Positions 35,196 to 44,765 of a DNA stretch of 64,000 nt are shown one piece after another. The DNA is taken from NCBI GenBank assembly GCA_965237635.1, contig CBDEFX010000002.1:992001-1056000 (forward strand). The letters run 5' to 3'. Below the pieces are notes generated by a model. That model was not told the DNA's origin. It saw only the letters and a list, made by a program, of their open reading frames with translations, and made no database searches. The DNA comes from CBDEFX01 sp965237635. Lineage in GTDB: Bacteria > Chloroflexota > Dehalococcoidia > Lucifugimonadales > CAUZJF01. Each line of letters starts with the position of its first letter. Position 1 is the first letter of the stretch. The position numbers and the translations under genes were made by a program.

Positions 35196-35931
35196 ATGGA
35201 TGATCTGATGGTCGCAGCAGGAGATATCCACAAGACGTACGACACCGGAACGGTCCAGGTCCAAGCGCTCAGGGGCGTCGAGCTAAACGTCTCCCGCGGC
35301 GAGATGGTCTCTATCATGGGGCCAAGCGGCTGCGGCAAGACAACTCTCCTCAACTGCCTTTCCGGCCTCGACGAGATCGACTCAGGCCAGGGTGCTGATC
35401 GACGGCGTCGTACTACACGATATGCCGGACGACGAGCGCAGCGACTACCGCGCCCGCAGAATGGGGTTCGTGTTCCAGCTATACAACCTCCTCCCGGTGC
35501 TCACTGCGGTCGAGAACGTGGAGATGCCGCTTCTGGTGTCCGGCGTGGGCGCCGCAGAATCCCGCAAGAGAGCGATAGAGATGCTCGACCAGGTCGGGCT
35601 CGCCGACCGGGCCCACCATGTTCCGGGAGAGCTGTCAGGTGGACAGCGGCAGCGCGTCACAATCGCCCGGGCCCTGGTGAACGATCCAGCGATCATCTGG
35701 GCAGACGAACCTACCGGCGACCTGGATAGCGAGACCGCGGGCGGAATCGTAGACCTCATGGTGGAGTTGAACCGCGCCAATGACCAGACGTTCATCCTTG
35801 TGACCCACTCTCTGGAAGTAGGGGAGCGTGCCCACCGGATAGTGAATATGCGGGACGGTCTGATACCCGACGATGGGCTCCAACCGGATACGGTCGAGGA
35901 GTCGGCGTCGCCCGGAGAGGCGGCCGAGTAA
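35196..35931 (+). pseudogene. LolD/MacB-type ABC transporter ATPase, frameshifted
   Basis: The first 65 codons encode the ATPase start with Walker A (GPSGCGKTTLLNCLSGLD). After EIDSGQ the frame must shift by one base at about 35386 (GGCCAGGGTGCTG; one G too many) to continue VLIDGVVLHDMPDDE. The rest is complete: Q-loop FVFQLYNLLP, signature LSGGQRQRVTIARAL, Walker B IIWADEPTGDLDS and H-loop VTHSL. It overlaps the permease gene at TAATG. Either a real frameshift or a base-call error; the decayed neighbours favour the former. Confidence 0.85.
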
Positions 35932-36206
35932 TGGAAAAGCTATTCGGACTGTCCATGGACATAGTCATGATCGCCTTACTGGCTGTCTTCGCGGCGGCAA
36001 TGGCCGTGGTCCTGGTGCTCGCGCTCCGAAACCGTGTCATGCTCAAACTCGGCCTACGACCCATTCCGCGCAGGAAAAGCCAGACGGTGCTGATCATCCT
36101 CGGAGTAATGCTCAGCACCGTGATAATGGCGGCCGGGTTCGGCACCGGCGTCACGATCACCTACTCCATACGCAACGAAGCGATCGGTAGTGTCTCAGTT
36201 TGGTAG
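35931..36206 (+). pseudogene. FtsX/MacB-type permease, N-terminal fragment
   Basis: Starts with ATG overlapping the ATPase stop. About 85 residues match a permease opening: a membrane helix (ALLAVFAAAMAVVLVLALRN) then RRKSQTVLIILGVMLST and TVIMAAGFGTGVTITYSIRN. After IGSV the match ends and the frame stops within a few codons, while the sequence continues in another frame as an unrelated ABC exporter. Normal permeases of this type have several hundred residues more. Confidence 0.8.
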
Positions 36207-36414
36207 TGGTCGCGGCCGTAGCGCCCGTGCTCATATTCGCCTTCATGGCCATTCTCGACCTCCAGATCGCTCTGATCTTTCTTGGATTCGCTCTCTTTAC
36301 ACTTTTCGTGCCGTCCCTTTTCCATAGGTGGAACTACAGGAGCAACCTCGCGAGGAGAAATGCCTACGGGGCTCTAGGTGCCGACTTCCTGGATAGCGTT
36401 CAGGGCCTGCTTAC

Positions 36415-38135
36415 CCCGAATCCACCGAAGGAGGGCGTCGGATTAGCGTCCTGAGGCGGCAAGAAGGTGCTCCTGTGCTTCTGGGATAATGGTTTTGTAG
36501 CAAAAAAACGGCCCCGGAAAAGGAGCATCCAGTAGATGCTGCCGCGCAACCACCCCGACCGGATCCAAATCACCTTCGACGACCGCCGCTTGGTGGCCAA
36601 TGCCGGGCTGCTCCTTCCGGCCACCCTGGCGCGGCACCTCGGCCTGCCCGAACTCGTCCGGCAGCGCCTCGACCTGGGCGATGCCCCGGGGCGGGCGAAC
36701 ACGAGCGACAAGATGATGACGCTGGTGGCGTCTGCGCTGGCTGGGGGGCGACTGCATTGACGACGCCGATGTGTTGCGCACCGGGGGGACGGCCTGCACC
36801 CTGGGCGGCACGGTCAAGGCGCCATCCACCCTGGGCACCTTCCTGCGCAGCTAAAAGGTGGGGCCACGTCCGTCAACTCGACCGGGTGAGCCGCGAGTTG
36901 CTGGCCCGGGCTTGGCAGGCCGGGGCGGGACCCGGCGACGGGCCCCTGACCATTGACCTGGACTCCACCATCTGCGAGACCTACGGACTGGCCAAGGAGG
37001 GCGCCCGCCACCACGGCTATACCGGCAAGCGGGGCTACCACCCGCTGCCGGCCATCGCCGCCGGCACCGGAGACGTGCTGATGTCCCGGCTGCGCGAGGG
37101 CCGGGCCAACACCGCCCGCGGCGCCGCCCACTTCCTGCGGGAGACGGTGGGACGGGTGCGCTACGCCGGGGCCGACGGACGACTCACGCTACGGGCCGAC
37201 AGCGGGTTCTACACTCATGGCGTGGTATCCGTCTGCCGCAAGATGGATGTCCGCTTCTCCATCACCATCCGCCAGCACAAAAGCCTGCACAATCTCATCG
37301 AGGCGATACCCGAAGATGCCTGGACGCCGATTCCTTACTGGATGGACGGTGCCGCCGATGTGGCCGAGACCACCTGCACCCCCTTCCAGGCCGAGGCGGA
37401 CGCCGCGCCGGTACGGCTCATCGTCCGGCGGGTGAAGCCGACGCCCGGTTCCCAACTGGCCCTCTTCGCCAAATACAGCTATCATGGCTTCATCACCGAC
37501 CGGGACGGGGAGTTGCTCGAACTGGAGGCTGACCATCGCCGCCACGCCGAGATCGAGAATGCCATACGCGACCTCAAGTACGGCGTCGGGCTGAACCATC
37601 TCCCCTCGGGCCGCTTCGCCGCCAACGGCGCCTGGCTGGCCGTCCAGACGATGGCCCACAACCTGGCCCGCTGGACGGCGCGGATCGGTCTGGGAGAGCG
37701 GATAGCCACCACCAAGACCCTCCGGCGGCGGTTCTTCTCCCTGGCCGGACGGCTCACCCGCTCGGCACGCCGGTTGACCCTGCATCTTCCGGATCGCTGG
37801 CCTTGGGCTGAGAAGTTCAGCCGTGCCTTGGCCCGGCTGCGAGCCATTCCACTCCCGGCCTGACGGCACCGTCGGCGACCGACCCACCCACCGGACAACC
37901 GAAGATCCCCGCAGACTCGTGCCAGCCCGGTCCGAGAGAGTTCCCTGCTGCGTATTCTCTCGCCATCCCGCGCATCGCAGCTCCCGCAGACGGCCATAGG
38001 GGCCCCTGTGCGGCGATGAAGACCGTCCGCCGACCTCCCTACCCCAAATGGAACCCAGACTATTTCCCCTGTAGCTCCCTCACCCCCCTTCCGCTTTCCT
38101 CACGCCGTCCATCGGTGTCCTTCGGTGGATTCGGG
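36415..38135 (+). mobile_element. IS1380-family insertion sequence, copy 2 (defective)
   Basis: 1721 bp with the same CCCGAATCCACCGAAGGA ends as copies 1 and 3; 5-bp target duplication CTTAC at 36410-36414 and 38136-38140. Two bases longer than the intact copies because of two single-base insertions in the transposase gene. Confidence 0.93.
36536..37863 (+). pseudogene. IS1380-family transposase, copy 2, double frameshift
   Basis: Compared with copies 1 and 3, one G is added in a G-run near 36746 (GGGGGGC for GGGGGC) and CTTCCGGTG is changed to CTAAAAGGTG near 36854, which adds a base and creates a TAA in the middle frame. The catalytic part after 36870 is intact in the third frame, with LTIDLDSTICETYG and RADSGFY. 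This copy cannot make a full transposase. Confidence 0.93.
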
Positions 38136-41100
38136 CTTACACTGAAGGCTTTCGGGCAGAGCAAGCAGAGGGGTGAGCTTCTAGCCAAAAGTGCGAGGCG
38201 ACTGTATCGAAGCACGATGGGCGTGCTGGCCGTCAACGAGACCAACGGCGCCCTGACTGTCTTGGGGATCGCCGCAGGCGCTGCCGTCGCGCTGGGCTGG
38301 GGGGCCATTCGGGTCAGCGATGGCGACCTCGAGCTGCGCCCACTGCTGATCGTGTTGATGTTGGGCGTCGAGGTCTTCCGGCCGTTGCGCGAGCTTACGC
38401 TCCTCTACCACCAAGGGATGATCGCCATGTCAGCCGCTGAAGGCATCTTCGCGTTGCTCGACAGCCCCGTAACCATACGGGAGTCCTTCAGACCATCTGG
38501 TGATGGCGTCGAGCCGCCAGATTCTGAGAAACCCCTTACACCCGAGATAAGCTTCCAAGGGGTCAGCTTCGGCTACGACGACGGGCGCCGGCCCGCGCTG
38601 CAGGACCTCTCGTTCACGCTTCATGCCGGCGAGACCTTCGGGCTGGTCGGCCACAGTGGAGCAGGGAAGTCTACCGTGCTTTGGCTCATGCTCCGTTTCT
38701 ACGACCCCCGAAACGGACGCATATCCCTCGGTGGTCACGACATCCGGGACCTACCTCTGGACATCTTACGCGGGCAGATCGCTGTCGTGACACAGGATAC
38801 CTACGTTTTCGATGGGACGGTCGCCGAGAACCTGCGGTTCGGCAAGCCCGATGCGACCCGGCAAGAGCTGGAGGACACGGCCCGGGCGTCTAACGCCCAC
38901 GCCTTCATCACCGAGCTGCCACAGGGCTATGACACACCAATCGGCGAGCGCGGTGTCCGTCTGTCCACAGGCCAGCGCCAGCGCATCGCCATAGCGCGCG
39001 CTCTGCTGAAGTCTGCCCCGATACTCGTGCTCGACGAGGCGCTGTCCAGCGTCGATGCCGAGAACGAGGCCGTCATTGAACAGGCTCTTGACCGCTTGAT
39101 GGCAGGCAGAACGACCTTAATCATCGCGCACCGGCTGTCCAGCGTTGTTAGCGCCGACCGGATCATCGTCCTGGAGTCGGGACGCCTCGTCGAGTCCGGC
39201 GCACATGCGGAGCTGGTGGCTGCCGGTGGGGCGTACGCGACGCTGATGGCAAACCAGCAGACTACGCCGGGCCAGGACCTGATAGTTGCCGCCGGGGAAT
39301 CGGGTCGGCCCGATCGTCCCTCGCCGCCGGATGAACAAGAGGAGACCGTCGCGCACCCCCGGGCCGGCATAGACGCGTCCCCGCCGGAAGCGGACCGTTA
39401 TGGGGGATTCGAGGTTTGGGTCAGGTTGCTGGGGCTCGTGCGGCAGTGGCGCGGACAACTCGTCCTGTTTTTCGCCCTCGGCATCGCGCAGCACGGGTCC
39501 ACGATCGGTGTCGGTGCGATAAGCGCCCTGCTCGTCGGTCGGGTCTTCACGGGTGGGGATATCGGCCCGCTGCTGGCCCTGCTCGCGGTCTTCGTGCCCC
39601 TTACGGCCCTGTTTACCTGGGCCGGTTCGTGGCTGTCACACGACCTCGCCTACAGGCTGCTGGCCGAGATGCGGGTCGACCTGTATGAAAAGCTCGATCC
39701 TCTGGCGCCCGCCTATCTGGTGCGCCGCCGCTCCGGCGACCTGGTAGGCGTCGTGGGCGGGGACACTGAGACTGTGGAATTCTTCTTCGCCCACACGATC
39801 ACACCCGCCTTCGTGGCGGTCCTGATGCCCACCGTTGTCCTCGCCGTTCTCGCATTCGTCGCATGGCCGTTGGCTCTGGTTCTTGCTCCCTTCCTCGTAG
39901 CGGTCGCGGTTAGCCCGTTCTACGGGCAGAGGCGCTCGGTACGTCTCGAGGAGGAGGTCCGCCGCAGGTTGGGCGACCTGAACGCACACATGGTCGATAC
40001 CGTCCAGGGGATGCGGGAGGTGCTGTCCTTTGGACAGGGTGCCCCGCGGGCCGAAGAGGTCGTCGCCCGCGGCTGGAGCTCTGCAGGCTACCACCTGCGG
40101 TTCTTGAAAATCCAGGCCGCTCAGGCATCGTTTATCGAGGCGGTGACGGCGTTTGGAGGCCTAGCTGTTCTGGCGACGGGCGTCTGGCTGGTGCTGGATG
40201 GCCGGATGGGAACGACGCAGCTTCCTCTAGCGACGCTGCTGGCCCTCTCCGCCTTCATCCCTGTCACGGAACTGGCCAGGACCTTGAGGCAGCTGATGGA
40301 GACACTCGCCGCAACTAGGCGAATCTTCGTGGTCCACGATGAGCCGGTGACCGTACGGGATGGCCCAGGCGTGCCTACCAATGACCGGCCTGGTACTTCG
40401 AAGGCTGCGCCCTCGCTATCTTTCGAGCACGTGCGCTTCTCCTACGGCCTGGGGCGACAGCCGGCTCTCCAGGACGTGACGTTCGCGGTCGAAGCCGGCC
40501 AGACGGCCGCCCTGGTGGGACGCTCGGGAGCGGGCAAGACGACGACCGCCAACCTGCTCATGAGGTTCTGGGACCCGGATGCCGGCAGCATAGCACTCGG
40601 GCCGCACGACCTGCGGGATTTCAAGCTGGACGACCTACGAGGCGAGATTGCGCTCGTGTCGCAGGACACCTTCCTGTTCAACAACAGCATCCGCGAGAAC
40701 CTGCGCCTGGCCAATCAGGACGCCACGGACGCCGAGATCGAGGAGGCGGCCCGGCTGGCCAACGCGCACGAGTTCGTCGAGGCGATGCCGGACGGCTACG
40801 ATACTTTGGTAGGCGAGCGAGGCATACGGCTCTCGGGTGGACAGCGGCAGCGCATCTCAATCGCCCGCGCGATGCTCAAGGACGCGCCGGTCTTGATATT
40901 GGACGAGGCCACCTCGCACCTGGATGCCGTCAACGAGCAGCAGGTGCGCGAGGTCTTACGACGCCTCCAGAGAGGACGGACGACGCTGGTGATCGCCCAC
41001 AGACTCTCGACCGTCCGGGATGCCGACCACATTCTCGTGCTTGACGCCGGCCGGTTGGCGGAAGAGGGCACGCACCACGAGCTAATCGCACGTGCCGGCC

Positions 41101-41175
41101 TCTACGCACAACTGGTGCAGACTCAGCTCGTAAGTGCGACCTGACGACCGGCCATGCGGGGCCCCCTGATTTCGT

Positions 41176-41199
41176 AGAGACGCCCCGCTGGGGCGTCTC
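41176..41199. repeat. Type-B hairpin repeat
   Basis: AGAGACGCCCCGCTGGGGCGTCTC, 32 bases after the exporter stop codon; likely acts as a terminator. Confidence 0.7.
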
Positions 41200-41490
41200 C
41201 ACCGGACACGACAACGAAGGAATTCCCATTACTCTCCCCCCTTGATGGTCGTCAACCAATTAAGTTGCGACCCACGGCATACTGTCTCCCTGAGTGAAGC
41301 GAAGGGTCTGGGGAGATTGGGCGGTCCCCGCCACGCGGTCAACGTGGCGGCGCCTACGTGCAACGGAACCGCCCCCCAGATCCTTCGTCGCGGACTCCTC
41401 AGGATGACATGGCGGGGACCTCACACCGGCGACCAACTATTTTTTTGATGACCATTGAAGCGGGAGAGCTTAGGAGATGGGCTCCTCGGG
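41200..41490. other. Intergenic interval with an inverted type-C pair
   Basis: 41283-41315 (TCTCCCTGAG ... AAGGGTCTGGGGAGATTGGG) and 41376-41415 (CCCCCCAGATCCTTCG ... GGACTCCTCAGGATGAC) are opposite-facing relatives of the type-C repeat. No gene seen. Confidence 0.5.
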
Positions 41491-42576
41491 CTACAGCGTC
41501 TCCAACCTCGGGACCGAGAACTCCGCGGCGATGTCCTGGAACCACTGGACCACGTCCTTGTGCAGCGGGACCCCGTTGGCCCGCCGCTCCTGTTCCTCCT
41601 CATGCTCGGCAAGACCTGGGTAGAGCACGCGGTCGTGCCCGGGCGCCGGCTTGGTCGTCCTCAGAGTCTTCAGCGTCCGGTCCATGTTGTCCTTGAAAGC
41701 CTCGAGGTCGGTGAACGCGGCGATGTTGTATGCGCAGAAATGGTGTGCCTCGTTGGGCTCGCCGGTAAGCATGTTGGGCAGCGCGCCCGAGAGAAGCGTA
41801 GCCAGTATCTCTGGCATCATTCCGAGTCCGTATCCCTTGTGGGAGCCCTGCTCTCTGGTCCCGCCCAGCGGTAGTAGCAAGATATTTCCGCGCTCGGGCG
41901 CATGAGTTTCCTCGGAGATCGGGCTGCCGTCCTCGTTGGCGGTCCAGTTGGGCAGCAGTGTCGTGCCGACTCTGGCGGCGAGGGTGCGCTTCTGGCCCGC
42001 GATCACGGACGTGGCGGCGTCGAAAAGAAAGGGGGCCTCATTCCGAGCTGGCGCCGCGATCGCCATCGGGTTTGTCCCGAGCCGGGGCTCCGCACCGAAG
42101 GTCGGAAGCACTAATAGCGCGCACGAGGTCATGCAAACCCCGATCATGTCCTCGCTGGCGGCAAGCATAGCGTGGTGCCCGATCGGACCCGAGTGGCTTG
42201 CGTTGCGCATGGTCACCACCGCGACTCCTCCATCCCTGGCCTTATCTATCGCTATCCGCATCGCCTTCAACCCTAGGAACGTGACCAGGCCCTTGTCTGC
42301 GTCGATAGTAGCCGTGTTCTGGGTCTCCCTCTCGATTCGCCATTCTGGCCGGGGTTTCATCGAGCCCTTGTTGTAGTTCTCGACATATCGGCTCATCATT
42401 GAGACGCCATGGGTCTCAACGCCTCGGAGGTCGGCCGTCACTAGGGTCTCCGCCGCAACGCCGGCGTCCTCGGGCGCCTCGCCCATCTTCTCGAAGATCG
42501 CGGCCACCGTACGACGAAGCGACTGCTCCGGCACGCGAACCTGGTCCTCCAACGGCACCTTGAACCTCTCCAGCAT
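41491..42576 (-). CDS. Malate/L-lactate dehydrogenase family (Ldh_2) oxidoreductase
   Basis: 361 residues from ATG 42576, which has AAGGAGAAAGGAA directly upstream (the frame is open to 42648 but without such a site). The YlbC/ComC-type NAD(P)-dependent fold is shown by TADLRGVETHGVSMMSRYV, the active-site region NASHSGPIGHHAM, TNPMAIAAPA and SHKGYGLGMMPEILATLLSG. Substrates in the family include malate, L-lactate, ureidoglycolate and 2,3-diketogulonate; the specific one cannot be deduced. Same strand as the DUF3179 gene but about 230 bases away. Confidence 0.9.
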   Translation of the reverse strand: MLERFKVPLEDQVRVPEQSLRRTVAAIFEKMGEAPEDAGVAAETLVTADLRGVETHGVSMMSRYVENYNKGSMKPRPEWRIERETQNTATIDADKGLVTFLGLKAMRIAIDKARDGGVAVVTMRNASHSGPIGHHAMLAASEDMIGVCMTSCALLVLPTFGAEPRLGTNPMAIAAPARNEAPFLFDAATSVIAGQKRTLAARVGTTLLPNWTANEDGSPISEETHAPERGNILLLPLGGTREQGSHKGYGLGMMPEILATLLSGALPNMLTGEPNEAHHFCAYNIAAFTDLEAFKDNMDRTLKTLRTTKPAPGHDRVLYPGLAEHEEEQERRANGVPLHKDVVQWFQDIAAEFSVPRLETL

Positions 42577-42804
42577 TTCCTTTCTCCTTGAATGCAAATA
42601 GCGGTCCACCAGCTCAATAAACCCGTCCACGCTGAGTAGTCCTTCCACCGTGGACGGACCTACCGAGGGGCCTGTCGAGCCAGGGCGGGTGAGACCGCGC
42701 GGGATAAGGCGAAGGGAATTGTATCACCCTCCCCACGCACGGGCAGCAAACGAGGTGGGGATGCACAGGGGTTAGCTCGATGAAGGACGGACGCGGTCCC
42801 CGGT

Positions 42805-44493
42805 TCAGGGAGTATCGGGGGAATACACCAGAGTGTCGGGGTGGAAGGAGTACCAGCCGAACCAGAAAGACATGTGAGTGGGCAGCCGCGCTAGTTTCTG
42901 AGAAAGGTCGGCGGTGCTGAGCAGGTAGTCCTCGGTCATCTGCCACGAGACGCCGTCAGAGTCCACCAGGGTGGTCAGCAGACCACCCCCAGTCGACTCC
43001 TCGGCGCTCAGGACAAAGAAACGTCCACGCCGTTCGTAGACCCGCGCAGCCTGGGATATGGGTGAGGCCACCACAACAACGTCGGTGCCGCCAAGAGAGT
43101 CGTTGACAACCCTCTGCTCCTGGAGCGCCTCGACCGGATAGGCCTTGAAGGCATCTCCGATATTCAACCCGAGCACCACGTCCTTCGTGTCGAGCGCCGG
43201 ACTGCGATCGGGGACGGGGAACATAGTGCCGGGGCTGTTGAAGTATTCGTAGTAGATCGATGTCGGGTTCGACTCCGGCCTATATGAGGTGCTCGGATAG
43301 ACGCCGGTTTCGATTGACAGTACGGTCGTGTCGGGGTGCTCCTCAGCCCACTCCCCCCACGTGGTCAGAAGGACAGGGAAAAAGGGGAGCTTGATGCCGC
43401 TATCAGACAACGGACCCACCACCGGTTCGCCCGTGAACTGGCGCCATAGGGAGTTGGTGGTGCGGTCGTACATGACCTTGTTGCTTCGGTACAGCAGGCC
43501 TGACGTCCCAAAGGTGGTGGGCTCGTCGTTGATTTTGGCGGAATACACGATTCCGGTACCGCAGAGCGTTCAATACGCAAGGGCGATGGGCTCGCCTCCG
43601 AGAACGTCGTTGGCCATCTCATGAGGGTTCACGATCCGCAGCGGGTATGCTCTGTGCTCCCCGTTGATCGACACGCCGAACACCCGCTCGTCGGGGCCCA
43701 GATAGCCGGCCTCGTCGGCGGGGATGACCGGCGCATTCTGAAGGTCGGGAATGCCGTCCGGTCGCACCCCACCCCAGGCGATCTCTGTCAGGTCAATGCG
43801 TGCCGTCTCTTCGCCCGACTCGAGGAACTCCTCGAAGCGCGGGTCGATAATGTTAAGCAGATTGATCTTCCACCTCAGATAGCCTTCGGGCGGCCGGAAT
43901 TCGTCGGGCCGCTGTCCCAGCCACTCCATCCATCTGCTCCATTCGTTGGAGGCTCCCCGAAAGTCCTGGCCCGTGAGCTCCGTCAACGTCCTCGATGCAT
44001 TCCTGCGCAACGTTACTCCCCAGAACCGCATGATCTCGACAATCACTCGGACTTGAGAGGTGTCGTTGTTCGCTCGGACCAGGTCTAACGTCTGTCCTGA
44101 GACCTCGATGGGGTGATTTACGCCGGAGAACAGCTCGAACATGACCGCCGAAGGGTCATATCCTGGAGGGAAGGCCGCTGCTGAGGGGACGGAGCTCGGG
44201 GTCGGGCGTATCGCGGTCGGGCCGGGCGCATTGGCGTCCGGTGTAGACGCTGTAGGCGACGGCGCGCCCGACGTGGGTGGATCAGCCGGCGCAGGAGCCG
44301 TCGGCGATGCCGAGGGCGACCCGCCCGCCTCTGTGGTAGGCAGAGGAGCTGCCGGGGCGCCAACGGCCCGATTCCCGGCAAACGGGGTCGGAGACGTGGC
44401 CTCTTCGGAAGCCGGGCTCGCCGGAGCGCCGCACGCGACAAACAGCGCCACTGCAACCGCGAGGACTCTGCTAGCTTTAAGAACAGCGATCAT
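42805..44493 (-). CDS. DUF3179 lipoprotein, probable selenoprotein (in-frame TGA at 43570-43572)
   Basis: 562 residues if TGA codon 308 is read through. ATG 44493 has GAGGGG upstream; the lipoprotein signal peptide ends in ALFVACG, followed by a Pro/Thr/Ser/Ala-rich linker to about residue 115. The body is a DUF3179 domain: ERVFGVSINGEHRAYPL, HEMANDVLGGEPIALAY, then TGA, then TLCGTGIVYSAKIN, and later VMYDRTTNSLWRQFTGE. The family normally has Y-C-x-L-C-G at this point, so TGA replaces the first Cys of a CxxC. Both parts are in the same frame. A CGGAAU-CGUGU-AUUCCG hairpin begins 14 nt after the TGA. Surface-exposed; role unknown. Confidence 0.8.
43535..43572 (-). promoter_or_regulatory. Candidate bacterial SECIS element following the TGA
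   Basis: Counting from the U of UGA as 1, a stem CGGAAU (18-23) pairs with AUUCCG (29-34) around a CGUGU loop that holds the GU expected of SelB-binding loops. Outer GCUC and GAGC can pair further out. Position fits known bacterial SECIS elements; no folding calculation was possible. Confidence 0.45.
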
Positions 44494-44602
44494 CTGCAAT
44501 TCCCCTCTACCAATACTACGCTGCCTGAACGTAGCGCAGTTTCCGATCAATGGGCAGCCCATCCGGCGTTCACCTCGGATGAAAATGGGCGCTCCGCCTC
44601 GT

Positions 44603-44626
44603 AGAGAGGCCCCGCTGGGGCGTCTC
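44603..44626. repeat. Type-B hairpin repeat (one mismatch)
   Basis: AGAGAGGCCCCGCTGGGGCGTCTC, upstream of the DUF3179 gene and downstream of the SelA-like gene (minus strand); may separate their transcripts. Confidence 0.65.
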
Positions 44627-44765
44627 ACAGCCCATCGACCGCCGGCGTCCTCACACAAATGGCATTCGACAGAGAGACAGTTGAAGCAACCCCGGACCGG
44701 CGGCCGACACGGGACACAATCCTGCCAGGGTAGGTGATGGGGCGGTTCGGTTAAGCGGAAAACCC

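Larger units (their letters stand above)
36200..41144 (+). pseudogene. Tandem ABC exporter (TMD-NBD-TMD-NBD), 5'-truncated and cut by IS1380
   Basis: The 5' end is lost: reading begins inside the first membrane domain (VAPVLIFAFMAILDLQIALI). After DFLDSVQGLLT the gene is split by IS1380 copy 2; removing the IS and one target copy gives DSVQGLLTLKAFGQS in frame. The remaining 1000 residues hold NBD1 (GHSGAGKST, signature LSTGQRQR, VLDEALS), a linker, TMD2, and NBD2 (GRSGAGKTTT, LSGGQRQR, ILDEATS). Fused paired exporters of this layout occur in Actinobacteria and Chloroflexota. The cargo cannot be told. The 3' part (38136-41144) is an open frame and can be read from an ATG inside the IS at 38016. 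Confidence 0.85.

Noticed and set aside
42805..44493. DUF3179 split read as a frameshift or as two genes
   Set aside because: Both parts share one frame, the break is a single TGA at a conserved Cys position, and the second part has no ribosome site.
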